In this document: piece by piece, positions 48,814 to 56,910 of the stretch
Position numbering within the stretch: position 1 is the first letter of the stretch
Layout: every line of letters starts with the position of its first letter
NCBI RefSeq assembly: GCF_001571145.1
Contig: NZ_BCTF01000012.1
Coordinates: 62,001-126,000 of the forward strand
DNA from: Hydrogenophaga flava NBRC 102514
GTDB lineage: Bacteria; Pseudomonadota; Gammaproteobacteria; Burkholderiales; Burkholderiaceae_C
Length of the DNA: 64,000 nucleotides
Direction of reading: 5' to 3'
The notes under the pieces: model-generated
What the model was told of the DNA's origin: nothing
The model's input: the letters and a program-made list of their open reading frames with translations, nothing else
The model's database searches: none
Position numbers and translations under genes: made by a program

Positions 48814-50211
48814 ATGGACGCCCAGACCTCATTCACCCTCTACGCACAGCGCCGCGCCCGCCTGGCCGCGCAGCTGACCCCCGGCGGCATCGCCATCGTG
48901 CCCACCGCGCCCGAGCAGCAGCGCAACCGCGACAGCGACTTCCTGTTCCGGCACGACAGCTACTTCTACTACCTGACCGGCTTCACCGAGCCCAACGCCT
49001 GGCTCGTACTGACCGCCGAGGGCGAGGCGACGCTGTTCTGCAACCCCAAGGACCAAGAACGCGAGATCTGGGACGGCATCCGCCTGGGTCCCGCCGCCGC
49101 GCCCGACGCGCTGGGCGTGCAGGCCGCCTTCCCGACGACCGAGCTGGACCAGCGCCTGCCCAAGCTGCTGGAAAACCGCAGCGTGGTCTGGTACCCGTTC
49201 GCCACCCACAAGGGGCTGGACGGCCGCATCAACGGCTGGCTCGAACCCGTGCGCGCCCGCGTGCGCTACGGCGCGCTCTGCCCCGAGCAGCAGCGCGACC
49301 TGTGCGGCCCGCTGGACGAGATGCGCCTGATCAAGGACGCGCACGAACAGGCCGTGATGCGCCGCGCCTCGCAGATCAGCGCGCGCGCCCACATCCGCGC
49401 CATGCAGCGCAGCGCCGCCATGCTGCGCGCCGGGCAGGACGTGCGCGAGTACCACCTGGACGCCGAGCTGCTGCACGAGTTCCGCCAGCACGGCTCGCAG
49501 TATCCGGCCTACGGCAGCATCGTGGCCGCCGGCGCCAACGCCTGCGTGCTGCACTACCGCGCCGACGCCGCGCCCATCCGCAGCGGCGAGCTGGTGCTGA
49601 TCGACGCCGGCTGCGAGCTCGACGGTTATGCGTCGGACATCACCCGCACCTTCCCGGCGAACGGCACGTTCACCGGCCCGCAGCGCACGCTGTACGACCT
49701 GGTGCTGGCCTCTCAGGACGCTGCGGTGGCCGCCACGAAACCCGGCAACCGCTTCACCGACCCGCACGAGGCCACGGTGGCCGTGCTGGCCCAGGGCTTG
49801 CTGGACGTGGGGCTGCTGGACAAGAACAAGGTCGGCAGCGCGCAGGACGTGATCGCCAGCCGCGCCTACTTCCCGTTCTACATGCACCGCACCGGCCACT
49901 GGCTGGGCATGGACGTGCACGACTGCGGCAGCTATGTTGAGCCGACCGAGGTGGGCACGGTGAACGAGCGCAAGGACCCGCTGTCCGGCGAAGTGATCAA
50001 GGACCGGCCCAGCCGCATCCTGCGCCCGGGCATGGCGCTGACCATCGAGCCCGGCCTGTACGTGCGCCCCGGTGAGGGTGTGCCGGAGGCGTTCTGGAAC
50101 ATCGGCATCCGCATCGAGGACGACGCCATCGTCACCGAGTCCGGCTGCGAGCTGATCACGCGCGACGTGCCGGTCAAGGCCGACGAGATCGAAGCGCTGA
50201 TGCGCGGCTGA
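48814..50211 (+). CDS. pepP: Xaa-Pro aminopeptidase (aminopeptidase P)
   Basis: The product has 465 residues. It removes N-terminal residues preceding proline. An AMP_N domain fills about 1-140 and a pita-bread metallopeptidase the rest. Metal ligands are the two Asp in IDAGCELDGYASDITRTF, His in HRTGHWLGMDVHD, and Glu in TIEPGLY and RIEDD. It is followed directly (1 bp after the stop) by a MOSC gene, implying coupling. Confidence 0.95.
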   Translation: MDAQTSFTLYAQRRARLAAQLTPGGIAIVPTAPEQQRNRDSDFLFRHDSYFYYLTGFTEPNAWLVLTAEGEATLFCNPKDQEREIWDGIRLGPAAAPDALGVQAAFPTTELDQRLPKLLENRSVVWYPFATHKGLDGRINGWLEPVRARVRYGALCPEQQRDLCGPLDEMRLIKDAHEQAVMRRASQISARAHIRAMQRSAAMLRAGQDVREYHLDAELLHEFRQHGSQYPAYGSIVAAGANACVLHYRADAAPIRSGELVLIDAGCELDGYASDITRTFPANGTFTGPQRTLYDLVLASQDAAVAATKPGNRFTDPHEATVAVLAQGLLDVGLLDKNKVGSAQDVIASRAYFPFYMHRTGHWLGMDVHDCGSYVEPTEVGTVNERKDPLSGEVIKDRPSRILRPGMALTIEPGLYVRPGEGVPEAFWNIGIRIEDDAIVTESGCELITRDVPVKADEIEALMRG

Positions 50212-50212
50212 G

Positions 50213-50791
50213 GTGGCGCGGATCGTCAGCGTCCAGACCGGCGTGGTCCGCCCCCTGAGGGTGGGTGAGCGGCGCGTGCTGTCGGCCATCGGCAAGACAC
50301 CGGTGGGCGGCGCGGTGGCGGTCGGACCGCTGGGCCTGGCCGGCGACGAACAGGCCGACCCGGCCTACCACGGTGGCCTGGACAAGGCGGTCTACGCCTA
50401 CCCGGTGGAACACCTGCCGACCTGGCAGTGCCTGCGGCGCGAACGCAGCGTATCGATGTTCGACGAACCGCTGCCGTTCGGCTTCGTCGGCGAGAACCTG
50501 AGTGTGGAAGGCCTGCGCGAGAGCGAAGTGTGGATTGGCGACGAATGGGCCATCGGCGATCTGGTGCTGCGCGTCACCGCGCCGCGCGAACCCTGCTCGA
50601 AGTTCAACGCCGTGACCGGGCTGCCCGACGCAGGGCGTCTCATGGTGGATGCCTGCAACTGCGGCTGGTACCTGGCCGTGGCGCAGCCGGGCACGGTGCA
50701 GGCCGGACAGGACATCGCTGTGCGCCCCGGCCGGCGCGGCATGACCGTGGCGCAGGCCTTTCTCGCCAAGCGGGCCAAACACATCCGTTGA
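50213..50791 (+). CDS. MOSC-domain protein (YiiM-like)
   Basis: The product has 192 residues. It starts at GTG 50213, one base after the pepP stop. The MOSC core runs from about 30 to 165 with the conserved Cys in APREPCSKFNAVTG, plus the later short 3-alpha-like end. MOSC proteins bind molybdenum cofactor; YiiM reduces N-hydroxylated compounds. This fits a genome that makes Moco (moaC in this window). Confidence 0.88.
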   Translation: MARIVSVQTGVVRPLRVGERRVLSAIGKTPVGGAVAVGPLGLAGDEQADPAYHGGLDKAVYAYPVEHLPTWQCLRRERSVSMFDEPLPFGFVGENLSVEGLRESEVWIGDEWAIGDLVLRVTAPREPCSKFNAVTGLPDAGRLMVDACNCGWYLAVAQPGTVQAGQDIAVRPGRRGMTVAQAFLAKRAKHIR

Positions 50792-50835
50792 GGCGGGGCA
50801 AAGCCGCCGGGCGGCGCATGCGGTACAACCGCCGC

Positions 50836-51786
50836 ATGAACACCCCGCCCCGCATCCTCTGCCTGACCATGAACCCTTCGGTCGACCTCGCGACCGAGAC
50901 CGAATCCGTCGTGCCCACGCACAAGCTGCGCTGCGGCGACACGCTGCACGACGCGGGCGGCGGCGGCGTCAACGTGGCGCGCGTGCTCACGCGGCTGGGC
51001 GGACGCTGCGTGGCGCTGTGCCCCACCGGTGGCTCCCCGGGTCAGTGGCTGGAAAAGCGCATGCGCGACGAGGGGCTGGACAGCGTGTTCCTGCCGATCG
51101 CCGACGAAACCCGCGTCAGCTTCACCGTGCACGAACACAGCACCGGCGCCGAGTTCCGCTTCGTCATGCCCGGCCCGCACCTGAGCGAGGCCGAGTGGAT
51201 GGCCTGCCTGCAGCACCTGGAGCAGCTCGCGGCGTTCCCCGACCTGGTGGTCGCCAGCGGCAGCCTGCCGCCAGGCGTGCCGGCCGACTTCTATGCCCGC
51301 GTCGCGCGCCTGTGCCGCCAGCGCGGCGCCAAGCTGGTGCTCGACGCCTCGGGCCCGGCGCTGGCGGCGGCGCTGGCCGAGGGCGTGTTCCTGTTCAAGC
51401 CCAACCTCAAGGAGCTGGCCGAGCTCAGCGGCCAGGCGCTGGAGACGCCGGCGCAGTGGCAGGCCGCGGCGCGCCAGCTGGTGCAGGACGGCAAGACCGA
51501 GATCGTGGCGCTGACCCTGGGCCACCTGGGCGCACTGCTGGTCACGCGCGACGCGATGTGGTTTGCGCCGCCGCTGGACATGCCGGTGGCCAGCGCGGTG
51601 GGCGCGGGCGACAGCTTCGTGGCCGGCCTGGTCTGGGCCTGGCAGCACGGTATGCCAATGGACCAGGCCTTTGCCTGGGGCGTGGCCGCGGGTTCGGCCG
51701 CGCTGCTGACGGCCGGCACCGGGCTGGCGCGGCCGGACGACGTGCGGCGGATGTTCGCCAAGGTCCAGGTGCGGGCGGTGGCCTGA
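50836..51786 (+). CDS. 1-phosphofructokinase family (PfkB) hexose kinase
   Basis: The product has 316 residues. PfkB signatures are GGGGVNVARVLTRLGG (about 38-53) and the ATP/catalytic-base motif AVGAGDSFVAGL with its Asp. It phosphorylates a sugar phosphate such as fructose-6-phosphate (Pfk-2-like) or tagatose/fructose-1-phosphate; no PTS genes are nearby to decide. ATG 50836 is preferred over 50818 by family alignment. Confidence 0.88.
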   Translation: MNTPPRILCLTMNPSVDLATETESVVPTHKLRCGDTLHDAGGGGVNVARVLTRLGGRCVALCPTGGSPGQWLEKRMRDEGLDSVFLPIADETRVSFTVHEHSTGAEFRFVMPGPHLSEAEWMACLQHLEQLAAFPDLVVASGSLPPGVPADFYARVARLCRQRGAKLVLDASGPALAAALAEGVFLFKPNLKELAELSGQALETPAQWQAAARQLVQDGKTEIVALTLGHLGALLVTRDAMWFAPPLDMPVASAVGAGDSFVAGLVWAWQHGMPMDQAFAWGVAAGSAALLTAGTGLARPDDVRRMFAKVQVRAVA

Positions 51787-51842
51787 GGCCGCGGCGCGGG
51801 CCCGGGACCGCACGGGCCGCGACGGCATCTTGAAACATTTAT

Positions 51843-51860
51843 TGATAATGGTTATCATTT
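51843..51860 (+). promoter_or_regulatory. Fur box upstream of the TonB-dependent receptor
   Basis: TGATAATGGTTATCATTT closely matches the Fur 19-mer GATAATGATAATCATTATC. It lies 94 bp before the receptor start, so iron-replete Fur should repress the operon. Confidence 0.75.
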
Positions 51861-51953
51861 AAGACCAGCCAGCCACTGGCGCGCCTGCTGCGCGCGCCGC
51901 CAAGAGCCAGCCAATGACCCCCGTCGACCGACGGGTCCGCTGTCTCTTGATCC

Positions 51954-54107
51954 ATGAACACCCACCTGTCTGCCCCGGCAGCGCTCAGCCCGCTCGCCCT
52001 CGCCTCCCGCATCGCCCTCGCCAGTTCGGTCCTGTTCGGACTGGCCCCGTCCGCCCTGGCCCAGACGGCCACCGCCACAGAGCCCGCGCTGGGCACGGTG
52101 GTCGTGCGCGCCAACGCCATCGCCGCGCCCTCCGAACAGTCGCCGGCCTTCGGCGCGCCGGTGTCCAGTTCGGCCACCGGCCTGGACCTGCGCCTGCGCG
52201 AGACGCCCCAGTCCATCAGCGTGACCTCGCAGGCCCAGATGCAGGCCTTCGGCCTCAACGAGGTGCGCACTCTGCTGTCCGGGGTCACCGGCGTGCAGGT
52301 CGAGAAGGTCGAGACCGACCGCACCTACTTCTCGGCCCGCGGCTTCGACATCACCAACTTCCAGGAAGACGGCATCGGCCTGCCCTTCGCCTCGGGCCTG
52401 CTCAACGGCGACATGGACACCGCCATCTACGACCGCGTCGAGGTGCTGCGCGGCGCCAACGGCCTGCTCTCGTCCACCGGCAACCCCTCGGCCACGGTCA
52501 ACTTCGTGCGCAAGCGCCCGACCGCGCAGCTGCAGGCCAGCGCCGGCCTGACCCTGGGCTCGTGGAACCTGCGCCGGGTCGACGCCGACCTGGCCGGCCC
52601 GCTGAACGCCAGCGGCAGCCTGCGCGGCCGCCTGATCGTGGCCGAGGAAGACAAGGACTCCTACCTCGACCGCTACCAGGCCCGCAAGCAGGTGGCCTCG
52701 GGGGTGATCGAGGCCGACCTGGGCCCGTCCACCGTGCTGACCCTGGGACACGCCCAGCAGAACAACCGGCCCCAGGGCCTGATGTGGGGCGCGCTGCCGC
52801 TGTACTACAGCGACGGCTCGGCCATCGACTACGACAGCTCGGCCAGCTCCGCACCAGCCTGGGCGCGCTGGAACACCAACGACGGCCGCAGCTTCGCCGA
52901 GCTGCTGCACGACCTGGGCAACGGCTGGAGCGCCAAGGCCACGCTCAACCAGCGCCGCATCCGCTCGGACACGGCCATGCTCTACATCTACGGCACGCCC
53001 GACCGCGCGACCGGCGCCGGCCTGTTCAGCTGGCCCTCCACCTACGACCACCAGGAACGCCAGACCCTCGCCGACCTGCAGTTCAAGGGGCCGTTCCAGC
53101 TCGGCGGCCGCCAGCACGAGGCGGTGTTCGGCGCCTCGGCCGGCCGCAACAAGGTGGACATGGCGTCGAGCTACGACGACCTGGGCCAGGCGCTGACGCT
53201 GCAGCAGGTGCTGGACGGCAGCTTCGCGATGCCCGACTTCGACCAGGGCGTCTCGGCCTTCGGCCACCGCGTCGACAAGCGCCGCACGGTCTACAGCGCC
53301 GGCAAGTTCAGCCTCTCGGACAGCCTCAAGCTGATCGCCGGGCTGAACCTCACGCGCGCCAGCAGCGCGGGCGTGCAGTACGGCGTCGACCACAACTACC
53401 GCGCCAGCAAGACCCAGCCCTTTGCCGGCCTGGTCTACGACGTCCATCCGAACGTCTCGGTCTACGGCAGCGCCGCCAGCATCTTCAACCCGCAGATCGA
53501 GCTGGACGCCAGCGGCGCGGTGCTCGACCCGGTGGAGGGCCGCACCGGTGAGGTGGGCATGAAGTTCGAGTCGACCGACAAGCGCCTGAACGCCAGCCTC
53601 GCCGTCTTCCGCACGCAGCAGGACAACACCGCCGAGTACGCCGGCTTTGCCAACGGCATCTCCTACTACCGCGGGGTCGACGCCACGGCGCGCGGCTTCG
53701 AGGCCGAGATCGCCGGCACCGTGGCCCCGGGCTGGCAGCTCAGCGCCGGCTACGCGCAGAACCGCATCAAGGGCGAGGACGGACAGAACGTGCGCACCTT
53801 CGTGCCTCGCCAGACCCTGCGCCTGTCGACCACGGTGGCCATCGACGCGGTGCCCGGCCTGGAGCTGGGCGCCAGCCTGAAATGGCAGAGCGCGATCTCG
53901 CGCGACCAGGGCGGCGGCATCACCTCGGCCCAGGACGCCTACGCCCTGCTGGACCTGATGGCGCGCTACCGCTTCAACAAGCACTGGAGCCTGACGGCCA
54001 ACCTGCGCAACACCACCGACGAGAAGTACCTCAACAGCCTGCTGTGGGACCAGAACTACTACGGCGAGCCGCGCAGCGCCTCGGTGACGCTGAGCTGGGC
54101 GTACTGA
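51954..54107 (+). CDS. TonB-dependent siderophore receptor
   Basis: The product has 717 residues. A signal peptide (about 1-36, ending SALAQ) is followed by a plug (about 55-170; PQSISVTSQAQMQ, VEVLRGANGLLSS) and a 22-strand type barrel ending in an aromatic residue. It imports a ferric siderophore across the outer membrane using TonB energy. It has no N-terminal STN domain, so it does not signal. It follows a Fur box and heads a tightly spaced unit with DUF3649, PepSY and DUF3325 genes. The ligand is unknown. Confidence 0.93.
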   Translation: MNTHLSAPAALSPLALASRIALASSVLFGLAPSALAQTATATEPALGTVVVRANAIAAPSEQSPAFGAPVSSSATGLDLRLRETPQSISVTSQAQMQAFGLNEVRTLLSGVTGVQVEKVETDRTYFSARGFDITNFQEDGIGLPFASGLLNGDMDTAIYDRVEVLRGANGLLSSTGNPSATVNFVRKRPTAQLQASAGLTLGSWNLRRVDADLAGPLNASGSLRGRLIVAEEDKDSYLDRYQARKQVASGVIEADLGPSTVLTLGHAQQNNRPQGLMWGALPLYYSDGSAIDYDSSASSAPAWARWNTNDGRSFAELLHDLGNGWSAKATLNQRRIRSDTAMLYIYGTPDRATGAGLFSWPSTYDHQERQTLADLQFKGPFQLGGRQHEAVFGASAGRNKVDMASSYDDLGQALTLQQVLDGSFAMPDFDQGVSAFGHRVDKRRTVYSAGKFSLSDSLKLIAGLNLTRASSAGVQYGVDHNYRASKTQPFAGLVYDVHPNVSVYGSAASIFNPQIELDASGAVLDPVEGRTGEVGMKFESTDKRLNASLAVFRTQQDNTAEYAGFANGISYYRGVDATARGFEAEIAGTVAPGWQLSAGYAQNRIKGEDGQNVRTFVPRQTLRLSTTVAIDAVPGLELGASLKWQSAISRDQGGGITSAQDAYALLDLMARYRFNKHWSLTANLRNTTDEKYLNSLLWDQNYYGEPRSASVTLSWAY

Positions 54108-54111
54108 AGCC

Positions 54112-54411
54112 ATGGCACGGCACGCACCGACCCGGGCCCACATCACCGCCCGCGTGACCGCCGGCATCTTCGGCGCCTACGCATTCACCTGGGGCTTTGC
54201 GGCGGCCGGCGTGGCGGCGCTGGTGGGCCTGGGCGTGGAGTACCAAGACGCCGAGATGGGCGTGCTCATGCTCGCCTTCCTGGTGTTCCTGGGCCTGTTC
54301 CTCTGGAGCTTCGCCGCCGCCAGCATCGCCCGCGTCTGGGCCGTGCTGGCCGGGGGCGCGGCCCTGCTGTTCACCGCCGCCTGGGCCCTCCAGCGCGCGA
54401 TCCTGTCCTGA
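54112..54411 (+). CDS. DUF3649 small membrane protein
   Basis: The product has 99 residues with three membrane helices (about 14-38, 46-68, 72-95). DUF3649 proteins, often annotated as iron-uptake proteins, occur between a TonB-dependent receptor and a PepSY-domain reductase-like protein. It begins 4 bp after the receptor stop. Its exact activity is unknown. Confidence 0.8.
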   Translation: MARHAPTRAHITARVTAGIFGAYAFTWGFAAAGVAALVGLGVEYQDAEMGVLMLAFLVFLGLFLWSFAAASIARVWAVLAGGAALLFTAAWALQRAILS

Positions 54412-54422
54412 AAGGAAACCCC

Positions 54423-56132
54423 ATGTTCCAGAACGTCCGGCAGTCCATGGCCTGGCTGCACACCTGGTTCGGCCTGGTGATCGGCTTCGTGCTGATCGTG
54501 GTGTTCTTCTTCGGCTCGCTCTCGGTGTTCGACCGCGAGATCGACCGTTGGGCCATTCCCGAGACGCGCTTCGACCCGCAGCCCATGCCGTCGTTCGATC
54601 AACTGCTGCTGCCGGCGTTCAGGAAGATCGAGCCCGACCAGACCGACTACGCGGCCAACATGGCCACGCTGCACGACCCGGCCAAAGGCCCGATGACGCC
54701 GCGCCTGGAACTGCCCGCCGACGAGTACTGGGCCTACACCACGCACCGCGACCCGGTGCTGCGCATGGGCATCGGCTTCAAGGTGCCGCTGGCCAAGGAC
54801 CCGGACGGCCACAACCACATCCACGGCGAAACCACCATCGACCCGCGCAGTGGCGCCGTGGTGCGCGCCGACCAGCTCAAGATCGGCAGCGACTGGTTCT
54901 ACCCCATGCACTACAGCCTGAACTGGCAGTGGAAGAACCTGGGCATCTTCCTGGTTGGCCTGGCCGCGCTGGTGATGCTGGCCGCCCTGGTCAGCGGCGT
55001 GGTGATCCACCGCAAGATCTTCCGCGAGTTCTTCACCTTCCGGCCGAAGAAGCACACCCAGCGCAGCGCGCTGGACCTGCACAACATGACGGGCGTGGTT
55101 GCGCTGCCGTTCCACTTCTTCTTCGCCTTCACCGGCCTGGTGATCTTTGCGGCCTTCTACTTTCTGCCGGTCTCGCAGTTCCAGCTCAAGGGCCTGCACG
55201 ACCGCCACGAGGTGATGGAGGCGCAGGAAACCGGCCTGCCGCACCAGGCCGCCGGTGTGCCCGCGCCGCTGGCCTCGGTGGACGCGATGGTGGCCGAAGC
55301 CAAACGCCGCTGGGCCGCGCGCGACATGGCGGGCGAGGTGGGCTTTCTGATGGTGCACCACGTGGGCGACGCCAACAGCTACGTCAGCGTCTACCGCGCC
55401 GGCAGCGACCGCGTGGCGCTGGTGGGCGAGGGCATCCACTTCAAGGGCAGCACCGGCGAGCTGCTGCGCGAGGACCCGCCGCGCAGCCCGGTCTCGGAGA
55501 TCAACGAGTTCCTCACCGGCCTGCACCTGCAGCATTTCGAACACTGGTTCCTGCGCTGGCTGTACGTGCTGGGTGGCCTGCTGGGCTGCGTCTGCATCGC
55601 CACCGGCTTCATCTTCTTTGTCGAGAAGCGCAAGCAGCAGCACGCGAAGGCGGGCGGACAGGGAAGCCGCGTGGTCGACGCGCTGGCCGTGACCACGGTC
55701 ACCGGCATGGTGATCGCCGCCATCGGCATGCTGGTGGCCAACCGCCTGCTGCCGCCCGATCTGGCAGGCAAGGGCGACTGGGAAAAGGCGGTCTTCTTCG
55801 CCGTCTGGGCGCTTGCCCTGGCGCACGCCCTGGTGCGCAGCGCCCCGGTGGCCCAGGCCCGCATGAACCCAGCCTGGCGCGAGCAGTGCTGGGCCATCGT
55901 GGCGCTGGCCGTGGCGGCGGTGGTGCTCAATGCCCTCACCACCGGCGACCACCTGGTCAAGACCATGTTCACCGAGACCTACTGGGCCGTGGCCGGCGTG
56001 GACCTGAGCCTGCTGGCGAGCGCGGCCATCGCCGGCTGGGCGGCGCGCCAGCTGGCCCGGCGCGAACAGGGTGCCCCCCGCAACGCCGCCGAACCGGCCC
56101 ACGACGCTGCGGCGGAGGTGGCCCATGTCTGA
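54423..56132 (+). CDS. PepSY-associated TM protein, probable ferric-siderophore reductase-like
   Basis: The product has 569 residues. N-terminal helix (about 14-38; MAWLHTWFGLVIGFVLIVVF), a PepSY domain in the periplasm, further helices around 175-205 and 220-245, a second periplasmic region and four C-terminal helices. Many His residues within helices (LHTWFG, DLHNMTG, LTGLHLQHFEHW) could ligate haem, as in FoxB/FegB-like ferrisiderophore reductases. AAAGGAAA precedes the ATG. It likely releases iron at the inner membrane. Confidence 0.85.
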   Translation: MFQNVRQSMAWLHTWFGLVIGFVLIVVFFFGSLSVFDREIDRWAIPETRFDPQPMPSFDQLLLPAFRKIEPDQTDYAANMATLHDPAKGPMTPRLELPADEYWAYTTHRDPVLRMGIGFKVPLAKDPDGHNHIHGETTIDPRSGAVVRADQLKIGSDWFYPMHYSLNWQWKNLGIFLVGLAALVMLAALVSGVVIHRKIFREFFTFRPKKHTQRSALDLHNMTGVVALPFHFFFAFTGLVIFAAFYFLPVSQFQLKGLHDRHEVMEAQETGLPHQAAGVPAPLASVDAMVAEAKRRWAARDMAGEVGFLMVHHVGDANSYVSVYRAGSDRVALVGEGIHFKGSTGELLREDPPRSPVSEINEFLTGLHLQHFEHWFLRWLYVLGGLLGCVCIATGFIFFVEKRKQQHAKAGGQGSRVVDALAVTTVTGMVIAAIGMLVANRLLPPDLAGKGDWEKAVFFAVWALALAHALVRSAPVAQARMNPAWREQCWAIVALAVAAVVLNALTTGDHLVKTMFTETYWAVAGVDLSLLASAAIAGWAARQLARREQGAPRNAAEPAHDAAAEVAHV

Positions 56133-56457
56133 GGCGTTCTGGCTGCTGCTGGCCGCGGCGCTGAACTTCAGCGGCATGGCCTGGCTCGCGCTGGCGATGG
56201 AGGTGCACTGGGGCCAGGTGATGCACCGGCACGCCGACGAGGCGCTGCGCCCGCGCCGGCGGCTGCGAGCCCTGGGCGCAGCGGCCTTGCTGCTCTCGCT
56301 CCTGGCCTGTCTGTCGGCCGACTGGCCGTCGATGGCGGTGCTGGTCTGGATCATGCTGCTGGCCGGCAGCGCGGTGGGCGTGGCCATGGTGCTCAGCCGC
56401 CGGCCCCGGTGGCTGGCGCCCTGGGTGCTGGGCGGGCGCAACGTCCGGCCCGCATGA
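56125..56457 (+). CDS. DUF3325 small membrane protein
   Basis: The product has 110 residues with three membrane helices (about 4-26, 45-65, 67-88). DUF3325 commonly follows PepSY-associated proteins in iron-uptake clusters. It overlaps the PepSY gene by 8 bp and the next gene by 4 bp, so all are translated together. Role unknown, probably accessory to reduction or transport. Confidence 0.82.
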   Translation: MSEAFWLLLAAALNFSGMAWLALAMEVHWGQVMHRHADEALRPRRRLRALGAAALLLSLLACLSADWPSMAVLVWIMLLAGSAVGVAMVLSRRPRWLAPWVLGGRNVRPA

Positions 56458-56909
56458 ACGCGGCCGACACCCCACAGACCCTGCGCGGGGCGGGCCTTCG
56501 CCCCACCCTCGGGCGCACCACGGTGCTGAACCTGATGGCGCAGGCGGGCGGCGCGCCGCGGTGCTGCGAGGACCTGTACCGCAGCGCGATGCAGGCCGGG
56601 CGTGCGCTGAACGTGAGCAGCATCGCGCACGCGCTGGCCGATCTGGAGCGGGCGGGTTTCATCGAGCGCTTCACGTCGAAGGAAGAACGCCGCCTCTACT
56701 ACCGCCTGCCGGTGCGGGCCCAGGCCGGCCCCGGCCAGCCGCTGGTGCTGGAGCATCACGGCCGCAGAACCCGGCTGGACGATCCCCTGATCGCGCTGCG
56801 CCTGGCCCGCTGGCTGGCGGACCAGGGCGAGGTCCTGGGAGAGGGCGACACGCTGGTGGTGCGCATCGAGCGCGGCACGCCCTCGGTATCGGACGGAACC
56901 GGGCACTGA
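56454..56909 (+). CDS. Fur-like winged-helix regulator, degenerate
   Basis: The product has 151 residues. The N-terminal half matches Fur: GLRPTLGRTTVLNLMAQA, then EDLYRSAMQAGRALNVSSIAHALADLERAGFIER, in which the canonical TVYR helix is SIAHAL. In the C-terminal half the dimer-domain HHDH is reduced to EHHGR and both CxxC zinc motifs are absent, so normal metal sensing is doubtful. It overlaps DUF3325 by 4 bp and is 1 bp from the sigma/anti-sigma gene. It may regulate this island. Confidence 0.72.
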   Translation: MNAADTPQTLRGAGLRPTLGRTTVLNLMAQAGGAPRCCEDLYRSAMQAGRALNVSSIAHALADLERAGFIERFTSKEERRLYYRLPVRAQAGPGQPLVLEHHGRRTRLDDPLIALRLARWLADQGEVLGEGDTLVVRIERGTPSVSDGTGH

Positions 56910-56910
56910 C

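Noticed and set aside
51855-54167. 770-codon minus-strand frame opposite the TonB-dependent receptor, and similar long antisense frames over yhdP, PepSY and FecA genes
   Set aside because: Typical third-position GC artefacts; no start signals or recognisable domains, and the plus-strand genes are certain.
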